NCBI RefSeq assembly: GCF_003985125.1
Contig: NZ_ML133568.1
Coordinates: 248,001 to 312,000, forward strand
Direction: 5' to 3'
Length of the DNA: 64,000 nt
From: Rhizobium phaseoli
GTDB taxonomy: Bacteria; Pseudomonadota; Alphaproteobacteria; Rhizobiales; Rhizobiaceae
The notes beneath the pieces are model-generated. The model had not been told where the DNA came from and made no database searches. It worked only from the letters and a program-made list of their open reading frames with translations. Within the stretch, counting starts at the first letter, position 1. Each line of letters starts with the position of its first letter. Below, in pieces: positions 44,911-52,939 of this stretch. Both the position numbers and the translations under genes were made by a program.

Positions 44911-46809
44911 ATGGCCGAGGAACTGGAAACCGAGCGTCCCGACGTTCGCGAGGACGGCCGCCGCCCGCCGCGGGCAGTGGTCGGTTCACATCGCATCGAG
45001 GAGGAAATGTTCGGCAAGGCCTTCGACGGCAACATCGTCAAGCGCATCTGGGCATTCGTTCACCCCTACCGCACCCAAGTCCTCTGGGCGGTCGTCGCCG
45101 TCCTGACCTTCACGACGATGCAATTGCTGATCCCGCTGATCATCCGTTACGCCATCGACCACGGCATGTCGCCGGGCGGCAATCCTTCGGCGCTGATCTC
45201 GGCGATCGCCGCCTTCGCCATCGCCATCCTTATCAATTATGCGGCAAGTTATGCCCAGGAGACGCTGGTCGGCAACGTCGCCGAAGAGGTGCTCTTCGAC
45301 ATCCGCAAGGCGATGTTTTCGCATCTCCAGCGCGTCTCGCTCTCCTTCATGGACAAGACCGAAGTGGGGCGGCTGATGTCGCGCCTGCAAGGCGACGTCA
45401 ATTCGATGCAGGAATTCCTCGAAACCTCAGTTCTCTCGGTCGGCGATATCGTGCTGCTCTTCGGCATCGTTTTCGTGATGCTCTACCTCGATTTCAAGCT
45501 GGGCCTGCTGACGCTTGCGGTGCTGCCGGTGCTGTTCGTGGTCCGGCTGTTCTGGCTGCCGCTCGCCCGCAAATCCTTCATGGCTGCGCATGAGACCAAT
45601 TCGGTGGCGAACGGTGCACTCGCCGAAGCGATCCACGGCGTGCGCGCCGTCCAGAGCATGGACAGGCAGGGCGTCAACTTCACGCTCTACGACGACAAGG
45701 CGCATGCCAATCTCAGGACGCATCTGACGGCGGCGCGTTATGCCCAGGTGATGGTGCCGATCGTCGACAGCCTGACCGGTGTGGCGATGGCGCTGGTCAT
45801 CGTCGTCGGCGGCGCCCGCGTTCTCAACCAGGCGCTCGATGTCGGCGTGCTTGTCGCTTTTCTATTCTACATCCAGCGTTTCTTCGACCCGATCCGGTCG
45901 CTGACGCTGCAATATTCGGTGATGCAGCGCGCCATGGCGTCCGGCCAGCGGCTGACCGAGGTGCTCGACGTGCCCGTCGACATCAAGGACGCGCCCGACG
46001 CCAAGACCCTGTCGCGCGACATGGACGGTTCGGTGGAATTCAAGGATGTCGTCTTCGGCTACAATCCGAAACATCCGGTGCTGAAACATGTGAGCTTCAA
46101 GGTCAATCCCGGTGAGACGGTGGCGCTGGTCGGGCCGACGGGCTCGGGAAAATCGAGCTGCATGTCGCTGATCCACCGCTTCTACGACGTGCAGCAGGGC
46201 CAGGTGCTGGTCGGCGGCCACGATGTGCGTGCGCTGACGCAGGATTCGCTCGGCGCGCAGATCGCCATGGTGCTGCAGGAGCCCTTCCTGTTCACCGGCA
46301 CCGTCTTCGAAAACATCCGCTACCACAAGCTGGAGGCGACGCGCGAACAGGTGATCGAGGCCGCCAAGGCCGTCGGCGCCCATGATTTCATCATGCGCCT
46401 GCCTGACGGCTACGACAGCATTCTCGGCGAGCGCGGCGGCAATCTTTCGCTCGGCCAGCGCCAGCTCCTAAGCTTCGCCCGAGCGCTGGTGGCGGATGCC
46501 AAGATCCTGGTGCTCGACGAGGCGACCGCCAATATCGACAGCTATACCGAAATGCTGATCCAGAAGGCGCTGGTCAAGCTGCTAGAGAATCGCACCGGCT
46601 TGGTCATCGCCCATCGCCTGGCAACGATCCGCGAGGCCGACCGCATCATCGTGCTGCAGAACGGCGAGATCATCGAAAGCGGCGACCATCGGCAGCTGAT
46701 GAAAAACGGCAAGCTCTACTCCAGGCTCTATAACCTCAACTACGCCTCGTTCGACGATATTCCCGAAGATGTGCTGGAGGAGACGACGGCGACGCAATCG
46801 GCGACCTAG
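44911..46809 (+). CDS. ABC exporter half-transporter B (catalytic-site subunit)
   Basis: A 632-residue exporter subunit read from ATG 44911, which has AGGAGG seven bases upstream; ATG 44890 and 44806 are weaker. Six-helix domain, then an ATPase with GPTGSGKSS near 407, Q-loop LQEPFLFTG, signature NLSLGQRQLLS, Walker B LVLDEATANID and H-loop IAHRLATI. Here the catalytic Glu is present but the signature is LSLGQ rather than LSGGQ. That complements subunit A: one composite site is consensus (B's Glu with A's LSGGQ), the other degenerate (A's Asp with B's LSLGQ). The TAG stop belongs to the terminal inverted repeat of the following element. Confidence 0.92.
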   Translation: MAEELETERPDVREDGRRPPRAVVGSHRIEEEMFGKAFDGNIVKRIWAFVHPYRTQVLWAVVAVLTFTTMQLLIPLIIRYAIDHGMSPGGNPSALISAIAAFAIAILINYAASYAQETLVGNVAEEVLFDIRKAMFSHLQRVSLSFMDKTEVGRLMSRLQGDVNSMQEFLETSVLSVGDIVLLFGIVFVMLYLDFKLGLLTLAVLPVLFVVRLFWLPLARKSFMAAHETNSVANGALAEAIHGVRAVQSMDRQGVNFTLYDDKAHANLRTHLTAARYAQVMVPIVDSLTGVAMALVIVVGGARVLNQALDVGVLVAFLFYIQRFFDPIRSLTLQYSVMQRAMASGQRLTEVLDVPVDIKDAPDAKTLSRDMDGSVEFKDVVFGYNPKHPVLKHVSFKVNPGETVALVGPTGSGKSSCMSLIHRFYDVQQGQVLVGGHDVRALTQDSLGAQIAMVLQEPFLFTGTVFENIRYHKLEATREQVIEAAKAVGAHDFIMRLPDGYDSILGERGGNLSLGQRQLLSFARALVADAKILVLDEATANIDSYTEMLIQKALVKLLENRTGLVIAHRLATIREADRIIVLQNGEIIESGDHRQLMKNGKLYSRLYNLNYASFDDIPEDVLEETTATQSAT

Positions 46810-47078
46810 AGCCTTTCCTGGTTAGATTGAAGCATTCTGTTGGCTCAAACGGAGTTGGATGGTCGACCGGCCGGCGCGCGTCGTAGCCCGGCTCTACGGC
46901 CAAGCCGGCCGGTCGATCAGCCGGCCCGTTTCAGCCAACCCGAAGGGCCGGGCATGTTTCCGCCAGGATCAGAGGCGATCGGCTCGGCCGTACCTGGGGT
47001 ATGCCCGTCGCCAATCGCCTCTGCCCTGACGAAAACCTGCTCCGGCAGAATGCTGCAATCTAACCAGGAAAGGCTCTA
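46807..47078. repeat. 272-bp MITE-like element with 33-bp terminal inverted repeats
   Basis: Ends 46807-46839 and 47046-47078 are inverted copies with one mismatch in 33 (TAGAGCCTTTCCTGG at the outer edge). Further nested inverted repeats lie inside: TTGGCTCAAACGG / CCGTTTCAGCCAA, GTCGACCGGCCGG / CCGGCCGGTCGAT, and CAGAGGCGATCGG / CCAATCGCCTCTG. There is no open frame or transposase, so it is non-autonomous or a mosaic repeat. The left edge supplies the TAG stop of the exporter gene. It occupies most of the 381-base gap before the small gene at 47191; the rest (47079-47190) is presumed promoter. Confidence 0.85.
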
Positions 47079-47190
47079 AGACTAAAGGCGGATGACATGC
47101 ATTAACTCATGTTGCAAAGATTGATCGAACCAACGCCTTGCTGCCGCATTTCCCTTTTAATCGGGGGCCGGTACCACTGAGGAGAATATT

Positions 47191-47505
47191 ATGAAGAGAA
47201 TTATCAGCAGCCTGTTGATCGCGACGGCCCTTGTTGGATCGGCTATTCAGCCCGCTGCCGCGCGTGACCATCACCACCACAACAATACCGGCCGCATTAT
47301 CGCCGGCGGTGTAGCCGCAGGCGTCGTCGGCGGCCTGATCGGCGGCGCACTCGTCAACGGCGGCGGCCCTCGCTACGTCGATGAAGGCCCTCGTTATGTC
47401 GAGAGCCCCCGCTATGTCGAACCGAGATGCTGGTATGAGGACCGCGACGTCCGCAATCGTTATGACGGCGGCTACCACGCCGAAACCGTGCGGGTCTGCG
47501 AGTAG
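47191..47505 (+). CDS. Small secreted Gly-zipper protein with PRYV repeats
   Basis: A 104-residue protein with GAGGAGA five bases before ATG 47191. The N-terminal 24 residues are a Sec signal peptide ending AAA-RD. Next comes a His run (DHHHHNN), then a glycine-zipper helix (GGVAAGVVGGLIGGALV), then three or four PRYVxxx repeats, and a C-terminal part with two cysteines (RCWYEDR, VRVCE). Such proteins are common in Rhizobiales and probably sit in the periplasm or at the outer membrane; the role is unknown. A strong intrinsic terminator follows, so it is a single-gene transcript. Confidence 0.82.
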   Translation: MKRIISSLLIATALVGSAIQPAAARDHHHHNNTGRIIAGGVAAGVVGGLIGGALVNGGGPRYVDEGPRYVESPRYVEPRCWYEDRDVRNRYDGGYHAETVRVCE

Positions 47506-47555
47506 ATCTGAAGCTTTGAAGTGGTGCTGAATTCGTCAGCGCCGCTCGACCCTCA

Positions 47556-47588
47556 GCCGAGGCTGCGTTCCGCAGCCTCGGCTTTTTT
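47556..47588 (+). terminator. Intrinsic terminator after the small secreted gene
   Basis: A perfect 12-bp stem, GCCGAGGCTGCG with its reverse complement around TTC, followed directly by six T residues. It lies about 50 bases after the stop at 47505. This is the clearest Rho-independent terminator in the window. Confidence 0.93.
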
Positions 47589-47622
47589 AGTTCATATCAA
47601 CGGCATACCAGGAGAGCCGCCG

Positions 47623-47695
47623 CTCATCCGGCTGCCGGCACCAACCGGGGTCGAGACCAGCGGCTCGACCCGGTTGCGTTAGGGTGAGGGGCAGC
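47623..47695. repeat. REP-like palindromic repeat variant
   Basis: Begins with a CTCATCCGGCTGCCGGCACC phrase related to 8829-8880, then an inverted repeat AACCGGGGTCGAG / CTCGACCCGGTT (47643-47655 and 47664-47675), ending GGGTGAGGGGCAG. It lies between the terminator and the first LacI gene. Confidence 0.55.
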
Positions 47696-47801
47696 CTTTG
47701 GCGCGAATCGGCGGTCATCCTGACGACAATACCTTCGCAAAAAAATCCCCCGCCCGCCGCCTGTCATCTGCTTGTCAGAGACGAGCAATAGCTGAGAGCC
47801 G

Positions 47802-48842
47802 ATGAATGATGGTCCCGTGAACGACGGCAAAGCGCCGAAAAAAGAACGCATGCGCTTCGTCAGCGCCGAGCAGGTAGCGCAACTGGCGGGCGTTTCGCGC
47901 TCGGCCGTCTCGCGCAGCTTCACGCCGGGCGCAAGCGTTGCGCCTGCCACGCGCGAAAAGGTGCTGCGGGCAGCTGACGAACTCGGCTACCACGTCAATG
48001 ATCTCGCCCGCGGCGTGCTTGCCAATCAGAGCCGCCTCGTCGGCATCGTCGCCACCCGCCCCGAAGTGGGTTTTCGCGCGCATCTCGCCGCAGCTCTTGC
48101 CAAATCGCTGATCCGCCGCGGCAGCATTCCGATCCTCATCAACACCGGTCAGACGGAAGACGAGCTGCTCGCCGCTCAGAAAATACTGATCGGTCATCGC
48201 GCCGAGGCGATCATCATCCTGTCCGGCTCGCCGCCGGCGAGTTTCCTAGAGCTGGCACAGCGAAACGGCCAGCCGCTCGTCGTGATCGGCCGCTCGGAGC
48301 CCGACGCCGACCATGTCCGCGTCGGCAACTCCGAAGCCTCGCGCAAGGCGGCGACGGCCTTTTACGATAGCGGCAGACGGGCGCTGGCGGTCGCCGGTTC
48401 GAACACTAGAACGCCCAGCATCCTCGAGCGCGAAAGCGCCTTCCTTGCAACGGCTGAATCGCTCGGCGCATCCGTCACCGTCGCCCGCGGCGGCGATTCC
48501 GATTATGACGGCGGCGTCGCTGCCGGGCGGGCGCTCTTCTCCGGTACGATCAAGCCCGACGCCGTCTTCTGCGCCAACGACCAGATCGCCTTCGGGCTGA
48601 TGGATGTCGTGCGTCAGGAGGCACGGCTGCGCATCCCCGAGGATGTCGCCGTCACCGGTTTCGACGACGTGCCGGAATCCGCCTGGCTGAGCTATCAGCT
48701 GACCACCTTCCGCCAGGATCCGCTGACCATGGCGCAGCGCGCCGTCGCGCTGATGGAGCGGCGGCTTGAAAATCCGGACGCGCCTGCCGGCTACGAACGC
48801 GTCATCCCCGAACTCGTCATTCGCCAAAGCTTCAGACCGTAA
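47802..48842 (+). CDS. LacI family transcriptional regulator 1
   Basis: A 346-residue LacI-type regulator with GAGAG just upstream of ATG 47802. The helix-turn-helix is at about residues 21-45 (SAEQVAQLAGVSRSAVSRSF), with the hinge helix region near 60-68 (NDLARGVLA). A periplasmic-binding-protein-like sensor follows, with VAVTGFDDVPESAWLSY near the C-terminus. It binds operator DNA until a small sugar-like ligand changes its affinity. Eighty-five bases separate it from a second LacI gene. Targets are unknown; the convergent ACS transporter is a candidate. Confidence 0.93.
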   Translation: MNDGPVNDGKAPKKERMRFVSAEQVAQLAGVSRSAVSRSFTPGASVAPATREKVLRAADELGYHVNDLARGVLANQSRLVGIVATRPEVGFRAHLAAALAKSLIRRGSIPILINTGQTEDELLAAQKILIGHRAEAIIILSGSPPASFLELAQRNGQPLVVIGRSEPDADHVRVGNSEASRKAATAFYDSGRRALAVAGSNTRTPSILERESAFLATAESLGASVTVARGGDSDYDGGVAAGRALFSGTIKPDAVFCANDQIAFGLMDVVRQEARLRIPEDVAVTGFDDVPESAWLSYQLTTFRQDPLTMAQRAVALMERRLENPDAPAGYERVIPELVIRQSFRP

Positions 48843-48927
48843 CCTCTCCCCCATGGCTTTTCGCAGAGGTCATCCTGTGGCAAGAAGGGCCAGGACTCGG
48901 CGCCGCAGGGGAGGAAGATCGGCTGAC

Positions 48928-49959
48928 ATGAAGGGAATCCGCCAGCTCGCCGAGCATCTCGACATTTCGATTGGGACCGTGTCCCGTGCGCTGAATGGCA
49001 AGCCCGACGTCAACGAGGAAACGCGTCGGCGGGTGCTCGCCGCCGCCGAAGAACTTGGCTACGTCGCCAACCAGTCGGGCCGCAGCCTGCGCCAGGGCAT
49101 GACCAATGTCATCGGGCTGATGCTGGAAGTAAGCCGCGAGACGGTCGAAAACAGCGACGACTTTTTCCTCGGCGTCACCGACGGGCTGCAGAGCGTCTTT
49201 TCCCGCCACAAGCTCGATCTGGTCATGCTGCCCTGCCCTGACGACGAGGACCCGCATGAGTATCTGAAGCGCATGGTGGCGCGACGCCTCGTCGATGCGC
49301 TGATCATCTCGGCGACACGGCGCACCGACCGGCGCATCGAGCTTCTGGAAAAGGCCCGCATCCCCTTCGTGGCGCTCGGCCGCAGCGCGTCCGGCGGCAG
49401 CTATACCTGGATGGACCTCGATTTCGAAGGCGTGGCGGCGCGCGGCGTCGAGCGGCTGGTCGCCAAGGGTCATCGGCGGATTGCGGTGGCCGCCCCCTCC
49501 TCCGACATCAATCTCGGCTACATCTTCCTCGACAGCTACCGCCAGGCGCTGCAGCGCCACGGCCTTGCCTTCGATCCGGCGCTGGTCATCCGCGTCAAGT
49601 CGAGCGAACAGGGCGGCTATCAGGCCGGCCACGAACTGCTGATGATCGACGACCGGCCGACGGCGATCATCCTGATCCACGAGCTGATGGCGATCGGGCT
49701 TTACCGCAGGCTGGCCGAGGCCGGCATCGTGCCCGGCCGCGATCTCGCCGTCGTCGGCTTCCGCGAAGAGCCGCGCACCCATTTCCTGCAGCCGTCGCTG
49801 ACCTCCTTCCGTATGTCGCTGCGGGATCTCGGCGCCCAGCTCGGCGAAACCCTGCTCGCCACCATGCCGGCCTATGCCGATCATTATCCGCAGGGCGCCC
49901 GCAACAGGATCTGGCCGATGGAGCTCGTTCCGGGCGAAAGCGACGCTTTCACCCTGTAG
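48928..49959 (+). CDS. LacI family transcriptional regulator 2
   Basis: A 343-residue LacI-type regulator read from ATG 48928 (MKGIRQLAEHLDIS), the usual short lead to the helix-turn-helix (ISIGTVSRALNGKPDVNEET). A GGAGGA site lies about twelve bases upstream. The sensor domain follows, ending near RTHFLQPSLTSFRMSL. A longer start is open upstream but overlaps the first regulator. The TAG stop is the first triplet of a 28-base repeat end. It is convergent with an ACS-family transporter whose promoter has a LacI-type palindrome (51322-51333), so that transporter is the likely target. Confidence 0.92.
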   Translation: MKGIRQLAEHLDISIGTVSRALNGKPDVNEETRRRVLAAAEELGYVANQSGRSLRQGMTNVIGLMLEVSRETVENSDDFFLGVTDGLQSVFSRHKLDLVMLPCPDDEDPHEYLKRMVARRLVDALIISATRRTDRRIELLEKARIPFVALGRSASGGSYTWMDLDFEGVAARGVERLVAKGHRRIAVAAPSSDINLGYIFLDSYRQALQRHGLAFDPALVIRVKSSEQGGYQAGHELLMIDDRPTAIILIHELMAIGLYRRLAEAGIVPGRDLAVVGFREEPRTHFLQPSLTSFRMSLRDLGAQLGETLLATMPAYADHYPQGARNRIWPMELVPGESDAFTL

Positions 49960-49984
49960 AGCCTTTCCTGGTTAGATTGAAGCA
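49957..49984. repeat. Solo end of the 272-bp element
   Basis: A 28-base exact match to the left terminal repeat of the element at 46807-47078 (TAGAGCCTTTCCTGGTTAGA and on). Only one end is present. It starts at the TAG stop of the LacI 2 gene and fills the short gap to the convergent transporter. It may be the scar of an excised or partly deleted element. Confidence 0.8.
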
Positions 49985-49991
49985 CACGGCT

Positions 49992-51284
49992 TCAGACCCG
50001 GCTCGGTGCCGCCGCAGCTTCGCGGCTCGACAGCTGTCGCGTCACGAAGAAAACCAAGAGGGCGCCGGCGGCAAGGCAGGCGGCGAGGAAGAACATCGGC
50101 GCGATCGTGCTGCCGCTTTCATCCTTGATCCAAGGCACAACGTTCTGGGCGACGAAGCCGCCGAGATTCCCGACCGAATTGATGGCGGCAAGCCCGGCCG
50201 CCGCACCCGCCCCTTTCAGGAACCGCGAGGGCAGGCTCCAGAACACCGGCTGGGGGGCGAAGATACCGGCGGCGGCGACGCAGAGGAAGGCGAATTGCAG
50301 CGTGTGGTTCGGGATCAGCGCCGACAGCAGCAGGCAGGCGGCGCCGATGAACGCCGGAACGACGATATAGGGCGTCTTCGATTGCGCCTTGTCGGCCATG
50401 GCGGGAACCGCATAGAGCGCGACGGCGACCAACAGCCAGGGAATGACGTTGAGGAAGCCGTTCACCGTGTTGCTGACGCCGAAAGCCTTGACGATGGTCG
50501 GCAGCCAGTAACTCAGCCCATAGGCGGACAGCGGAAAGGCGATATAGCAGAGCGCCATCAAGAGAACGCGCGGATCGACGAGCGCCTTGAAGCCGTTTCC
50601 GGCATTTTCGTCCATGCCGGCATTTTCCGAAACGAGCCTTCGTTCGAGCCAGCTCTTTTCCTCGCTGCTGAGGAAGCTCGCGTTTTCGGGCCGGCCGGGA
50701 AGATAGAAAAAGGTGACGACGCCGGCGATGACGGCGGGAATACCGGTCGCCAGGAACACCCACTCCCAGCCGGCAAAGCCGTACAGGCCGTCGAGATCGA
50801 GCAGCGCGCCGCCGAGCGGTGCGCCGACGGCATTGGCGATGGCGCTGAAGATCATGAAAAGCCCGACCATCCGGCCGCGATAGGCCGAAGGAAACCACAG
50901 CGTCAGCAGATAGAGGACGCCGGGAAAGAAGCCGGCTTCGCACACACCGAGCAGGAAACGCAGGATATAGAACATAGCCGCGTTCTGGGTGAAGGCGAGC
51001 GCGATGGTGACGAGCCCCCAGGAGACCAGGATGCGGGCGAACCAGACACGGGCGCCGAGCCTGTCGAGGAAGAGGTTGCTCGGCACCTCGAAGAGAAAAT
51101 AGCCGATGAAGAAGAGCGAGGCGCCAAGACCATAGGCATATTCGCTCAACCCGAGCGCATCGACCATCTGCAGCTTGGCGAAGCTGACATTCTGCCGGTC
51201 GATATAGGCGATGAGATAAAGGATGCCGAGAAACGGCATCAGCTTCCAGGTGATTTTCGCGACCAGCCGCTTCTCATCAACCAT
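49992..51284 (-). CDS. MFS transporter, anion:cation symporter (ACS) family
   Basis: A 430-residue twelve-helix transporter read from ATG 51284, with GGAGA six bases upstream. The N-terminus RLVAKITWKLMPFLGILYLI then AYIDRQNVSFAKLQM is typical of the ACS family (tartrate, galactonate, glucarate, allantoate carriers). The RFLLGVCEAGFFPG stretch after helix 4 also fits. The substrate is probably a sugar acid or other organic anion (family knowledge). A 12-base LacI-type palindrome lies about 38 bases upstream, and two LacI genes lie at its 3' side. Confidence 0.9.
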   Translation of the reverse strand: MVDEKRLVAKITWKLMPFLGILYLIAYIDRQNVSFAKLQMVDALGLSEYAYGLGASLFFIGYFLFEVPSNLFLDRLGARVWFARILVSWGLVTIALAFTQNAAMFYILRFLLGVCEAGFFPGVLYLLTLWFPSAYRGRMVGLFMIFSAIANAVGAPLGGALLDLDGLYGFAGWEWVFLATGIPAVIAGVVTFFYLPGRPENASFLSSEEKSWLERRLVSENAGMDENAGNGFKALVDPRVLLMALCYIAFPLSAYGLSYWLPTIVKAFGVSNTVNGFLNVIPWLLVAVALYAVPAMADKAQSKTPYIVVPAFIGAACLLLSALIPNHTLQFAFLCVAAAGIFAPQPVFWSLPSRFLKGAGAAAGLAAINSVGNLGGFVAQNVVPWIKDESGSTIAPMFFLAACLAAGALLVFFVTRQLSSREAAAAPSRV

Positions 51285-51321
51285 GCATATTCTCCGCAAT
51301 GACAATGTCGTTAGACGCCTA

Positions 51322-51333
51322 GATAGCGCTATC
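51322..51333. promoter_or_regulatory. LacI-type operator candidate upstream of ACS transporter
   Basis: GATAGCGCTATC is a perfect 12-base palindrome with a central CG, the usual geometry of LacI-family operators, 38 bases upstream of the transporter start. The two adjacent LacI genes make regulation by one of them likely. Confidence 0.55.
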
Positions 51334-51422
51334 GACCAATATTCAATTGTGCGAGGTATTTTCTCCGGTGCTGCAACCCTGATTGGTGGCCGCAACCGAC
51401 AACCGGCTACGGCCTGTCCGGA

Positions 51423-52622
51423 TCATTCGGCGGCGGCGACCGCGGCGCGGCGGCCGATCGTGGCCTGCGTCAGCACGAAGGCCAGGAAGGCGCAGACGGC
51501 GATGCCGGCAGCCATCGGAACGGCGGTGCCGTCGAAGAACAGGCTCGAGATCACCATGGCGACGGCGGCGATGACGAAATGCAGCGTGCCCATCAGCGAC
51601 GAGGCGGTGCCGGCGATTGCGCCGTGATCCTCAAGCGCCAGCACCGCGCTCGTCGGGATGACGAGCCCGAGGAAGCCGTAACCGATGAACAGCAAGCTCG
51701 CCATGACAGGCAGCTGATTGAAGCCTGCGGCCATCACCACCGCCATGACGACCATCGCCAGCGCGAAGGCGCTGACGGCAATGCGCATGACGCGCACCAG
51801 GCCGAAACGCTCGCCGAGCCAGCCCGTTGCTTGCGACACCGCGAAGAAGGACACGGCATTGATCGAGAAGGCGAAGCTGTATTGCGTCGGCGTCAGCCCG
51901 TAGTGCTGGATCAGCACGAAGGGCGAGTTGGCGAGATAGACGAGGAAGCTCGAAATGCCGAGGCCGCCGATGAAAGTCAGCGTCAGGAAATTGCGGTCGG
52001 ACAGCAGCAGCCGGTAGGCAGCCATGGCGCTCCCGAGACCGCTGCCATGGCGCTCGGCGGCCGGGCGGGTCTCGTCAAGCTGGGTGGCAAGCAGGATGAG
52101 GCCGATGAAGGCTGCCGTTGTCACGGCCCAGAACACGCCGCGCCAGCCGTAGAATTCGATGACGGCGCTGCCGGTCAACGGCGCCAGGATCGGCGAGATC
52201 GAGAAGACCAGCATCAGCAGCGACATAAGCCGCGCCGCCTGAACGCCGGTATGCATGTCGCGGACGATGGCGCGCGGAATGACCATGCCGGCCGCACCGC
52301 CGATGCCCTGGACGAAACGGAAGGCGATCAGCGTTTCGATATCGGTCGAAAGCGCGCAGCCGATCGAGGCGACAGCAAAGAGGCCGATACCGAGATAGAG
52401 CGGCAGCTTGCGACCCCACATGTCCGAGATCGGACCATAGACGAGCTGGGAGAGCGCAAAGGAGATGAAGAAGGCGAGAAGGGTCAGCTGGGTGACGTTA
52501 TTGTCGGCATGCAGATCCTGGCCGATCGAAGGCAGCGCCGGCAGATACATGTCGATGGCAAAGGGACCGATGGCCGATAAAAGGCCGAGAATGAGGGCAA
52601 TGCGGAAGAAGGAAGCCGTCAT
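51423..52622 (-). CDS. MFS multidrug transporter, Bcr/CflA family
   Basis: A 399-residue transporter with twelve predicted helices. The N-terminal GPFAIDMYLPALPSIGQDL is the Bcr/CflA signature (drug:H+ antiporter 12-helix branch), followed by the GPISDMWGRKLPLYLG motif A. Relatives export bicyclomycin, chloramphenicol or sulfathiazole. It is divergent from the tetR gene at 52940 with a mosaic repeat and a palindrome between, the classic arrangement of an efflux pump and its repressor. Confidence 0.92.
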   Translation of the reverse strand: MTASFFRIALILGLLSAIGPFAIDMYLPALPSIGQDLHADNNVTQLTLLAFFISFALSQLVYGPISDMWGRKLPLYLGIGLFAVASIGCALSTDIETLIAFRFVQGIGGAAGMVIPRAIVRDMHTGVQAARLMSLLMLVFSISPILAPLTGSAVIEFYGWRGVFWAVTTAAFIGLILLATQLDETRPAAERHGSGLGSAMAAYRLLLSDRNFLTLTFIGGLGISSFLVYLANSPFVLIQHYGLTPTQYSFAFSINAVSFFAVSQATGWLGERFGLVRVMRIAVSAFALAMVVMAVVMAAGFNQLPVMASLLFIGYGFLGLVIPTSAVLALEDHGAIAGTASSLMGTLHFVIAAVAMVISSLFFDGTAVPMAAGIAVCAFLAFVLTQATIGRRAAVAAAE

Positions 52623-52685
52623 AATGATGATCTTTCATAAAAGCGCGAACGAAGACGCCGGATCGTCGCTTCGCCGCAGTGCTCC

Positions 52686-52795
52686 TAGAACAGGATGATT
52701 TTGGGCCCACCGGCCTAAAATCTGAATTCTGTTCTACATTAAGGAGTTAGAGCATGATGTCGCCCGAAAACCGCTCACACTTTTCGGCATGCTCT
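52686..52795. repeat. Rhizobium intergenic mosaic repeat (RIME-like), copy 2
   Basis: Same two-palindrome element as 38117-38232 in inverted orientation: first the AGAACAGG...CTGTTCT palindrome (52686-52736), then AGAGCATGATG...GCATGCTCT (52749-52795). It lies in the 317-base gap between the divergent MFS and tetR genes, unlike copy 1, which lies between convergent genes. Apart from this repeat and the palindrome at 52894 I see nothing else in the gap. Confidence 0.85.
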
Positions 52796-52893
52796 GGGTT
52801 CAATGATGATTGTTCGCGCGAAGACGAAGTTAAGAGCTCATATCTTCAGCGGCAGAACCAGGAGTGTCAATAAATTTGGACACATCTGTAAAA

Positions 52894-52911
52894 TTAGACG
52901 CCATTGTCTAA
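52894..52911. promoter_or_regulatory. TetR-type operator candidate
   Basis: TTAGAC and GTCTAA form a perfect inverted repeat with a six-base spacer (18 bases in all), about 28 bases before the tetR start and about 270 bases from the divergent MFS gene. Size and symmetry fit a TetR dimer site. Coordinates may be off by one. Confidence 0.6.
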
Positions 52912-52939
52912 AACGTCAAGACGTCTTATCTTCGCTCTC

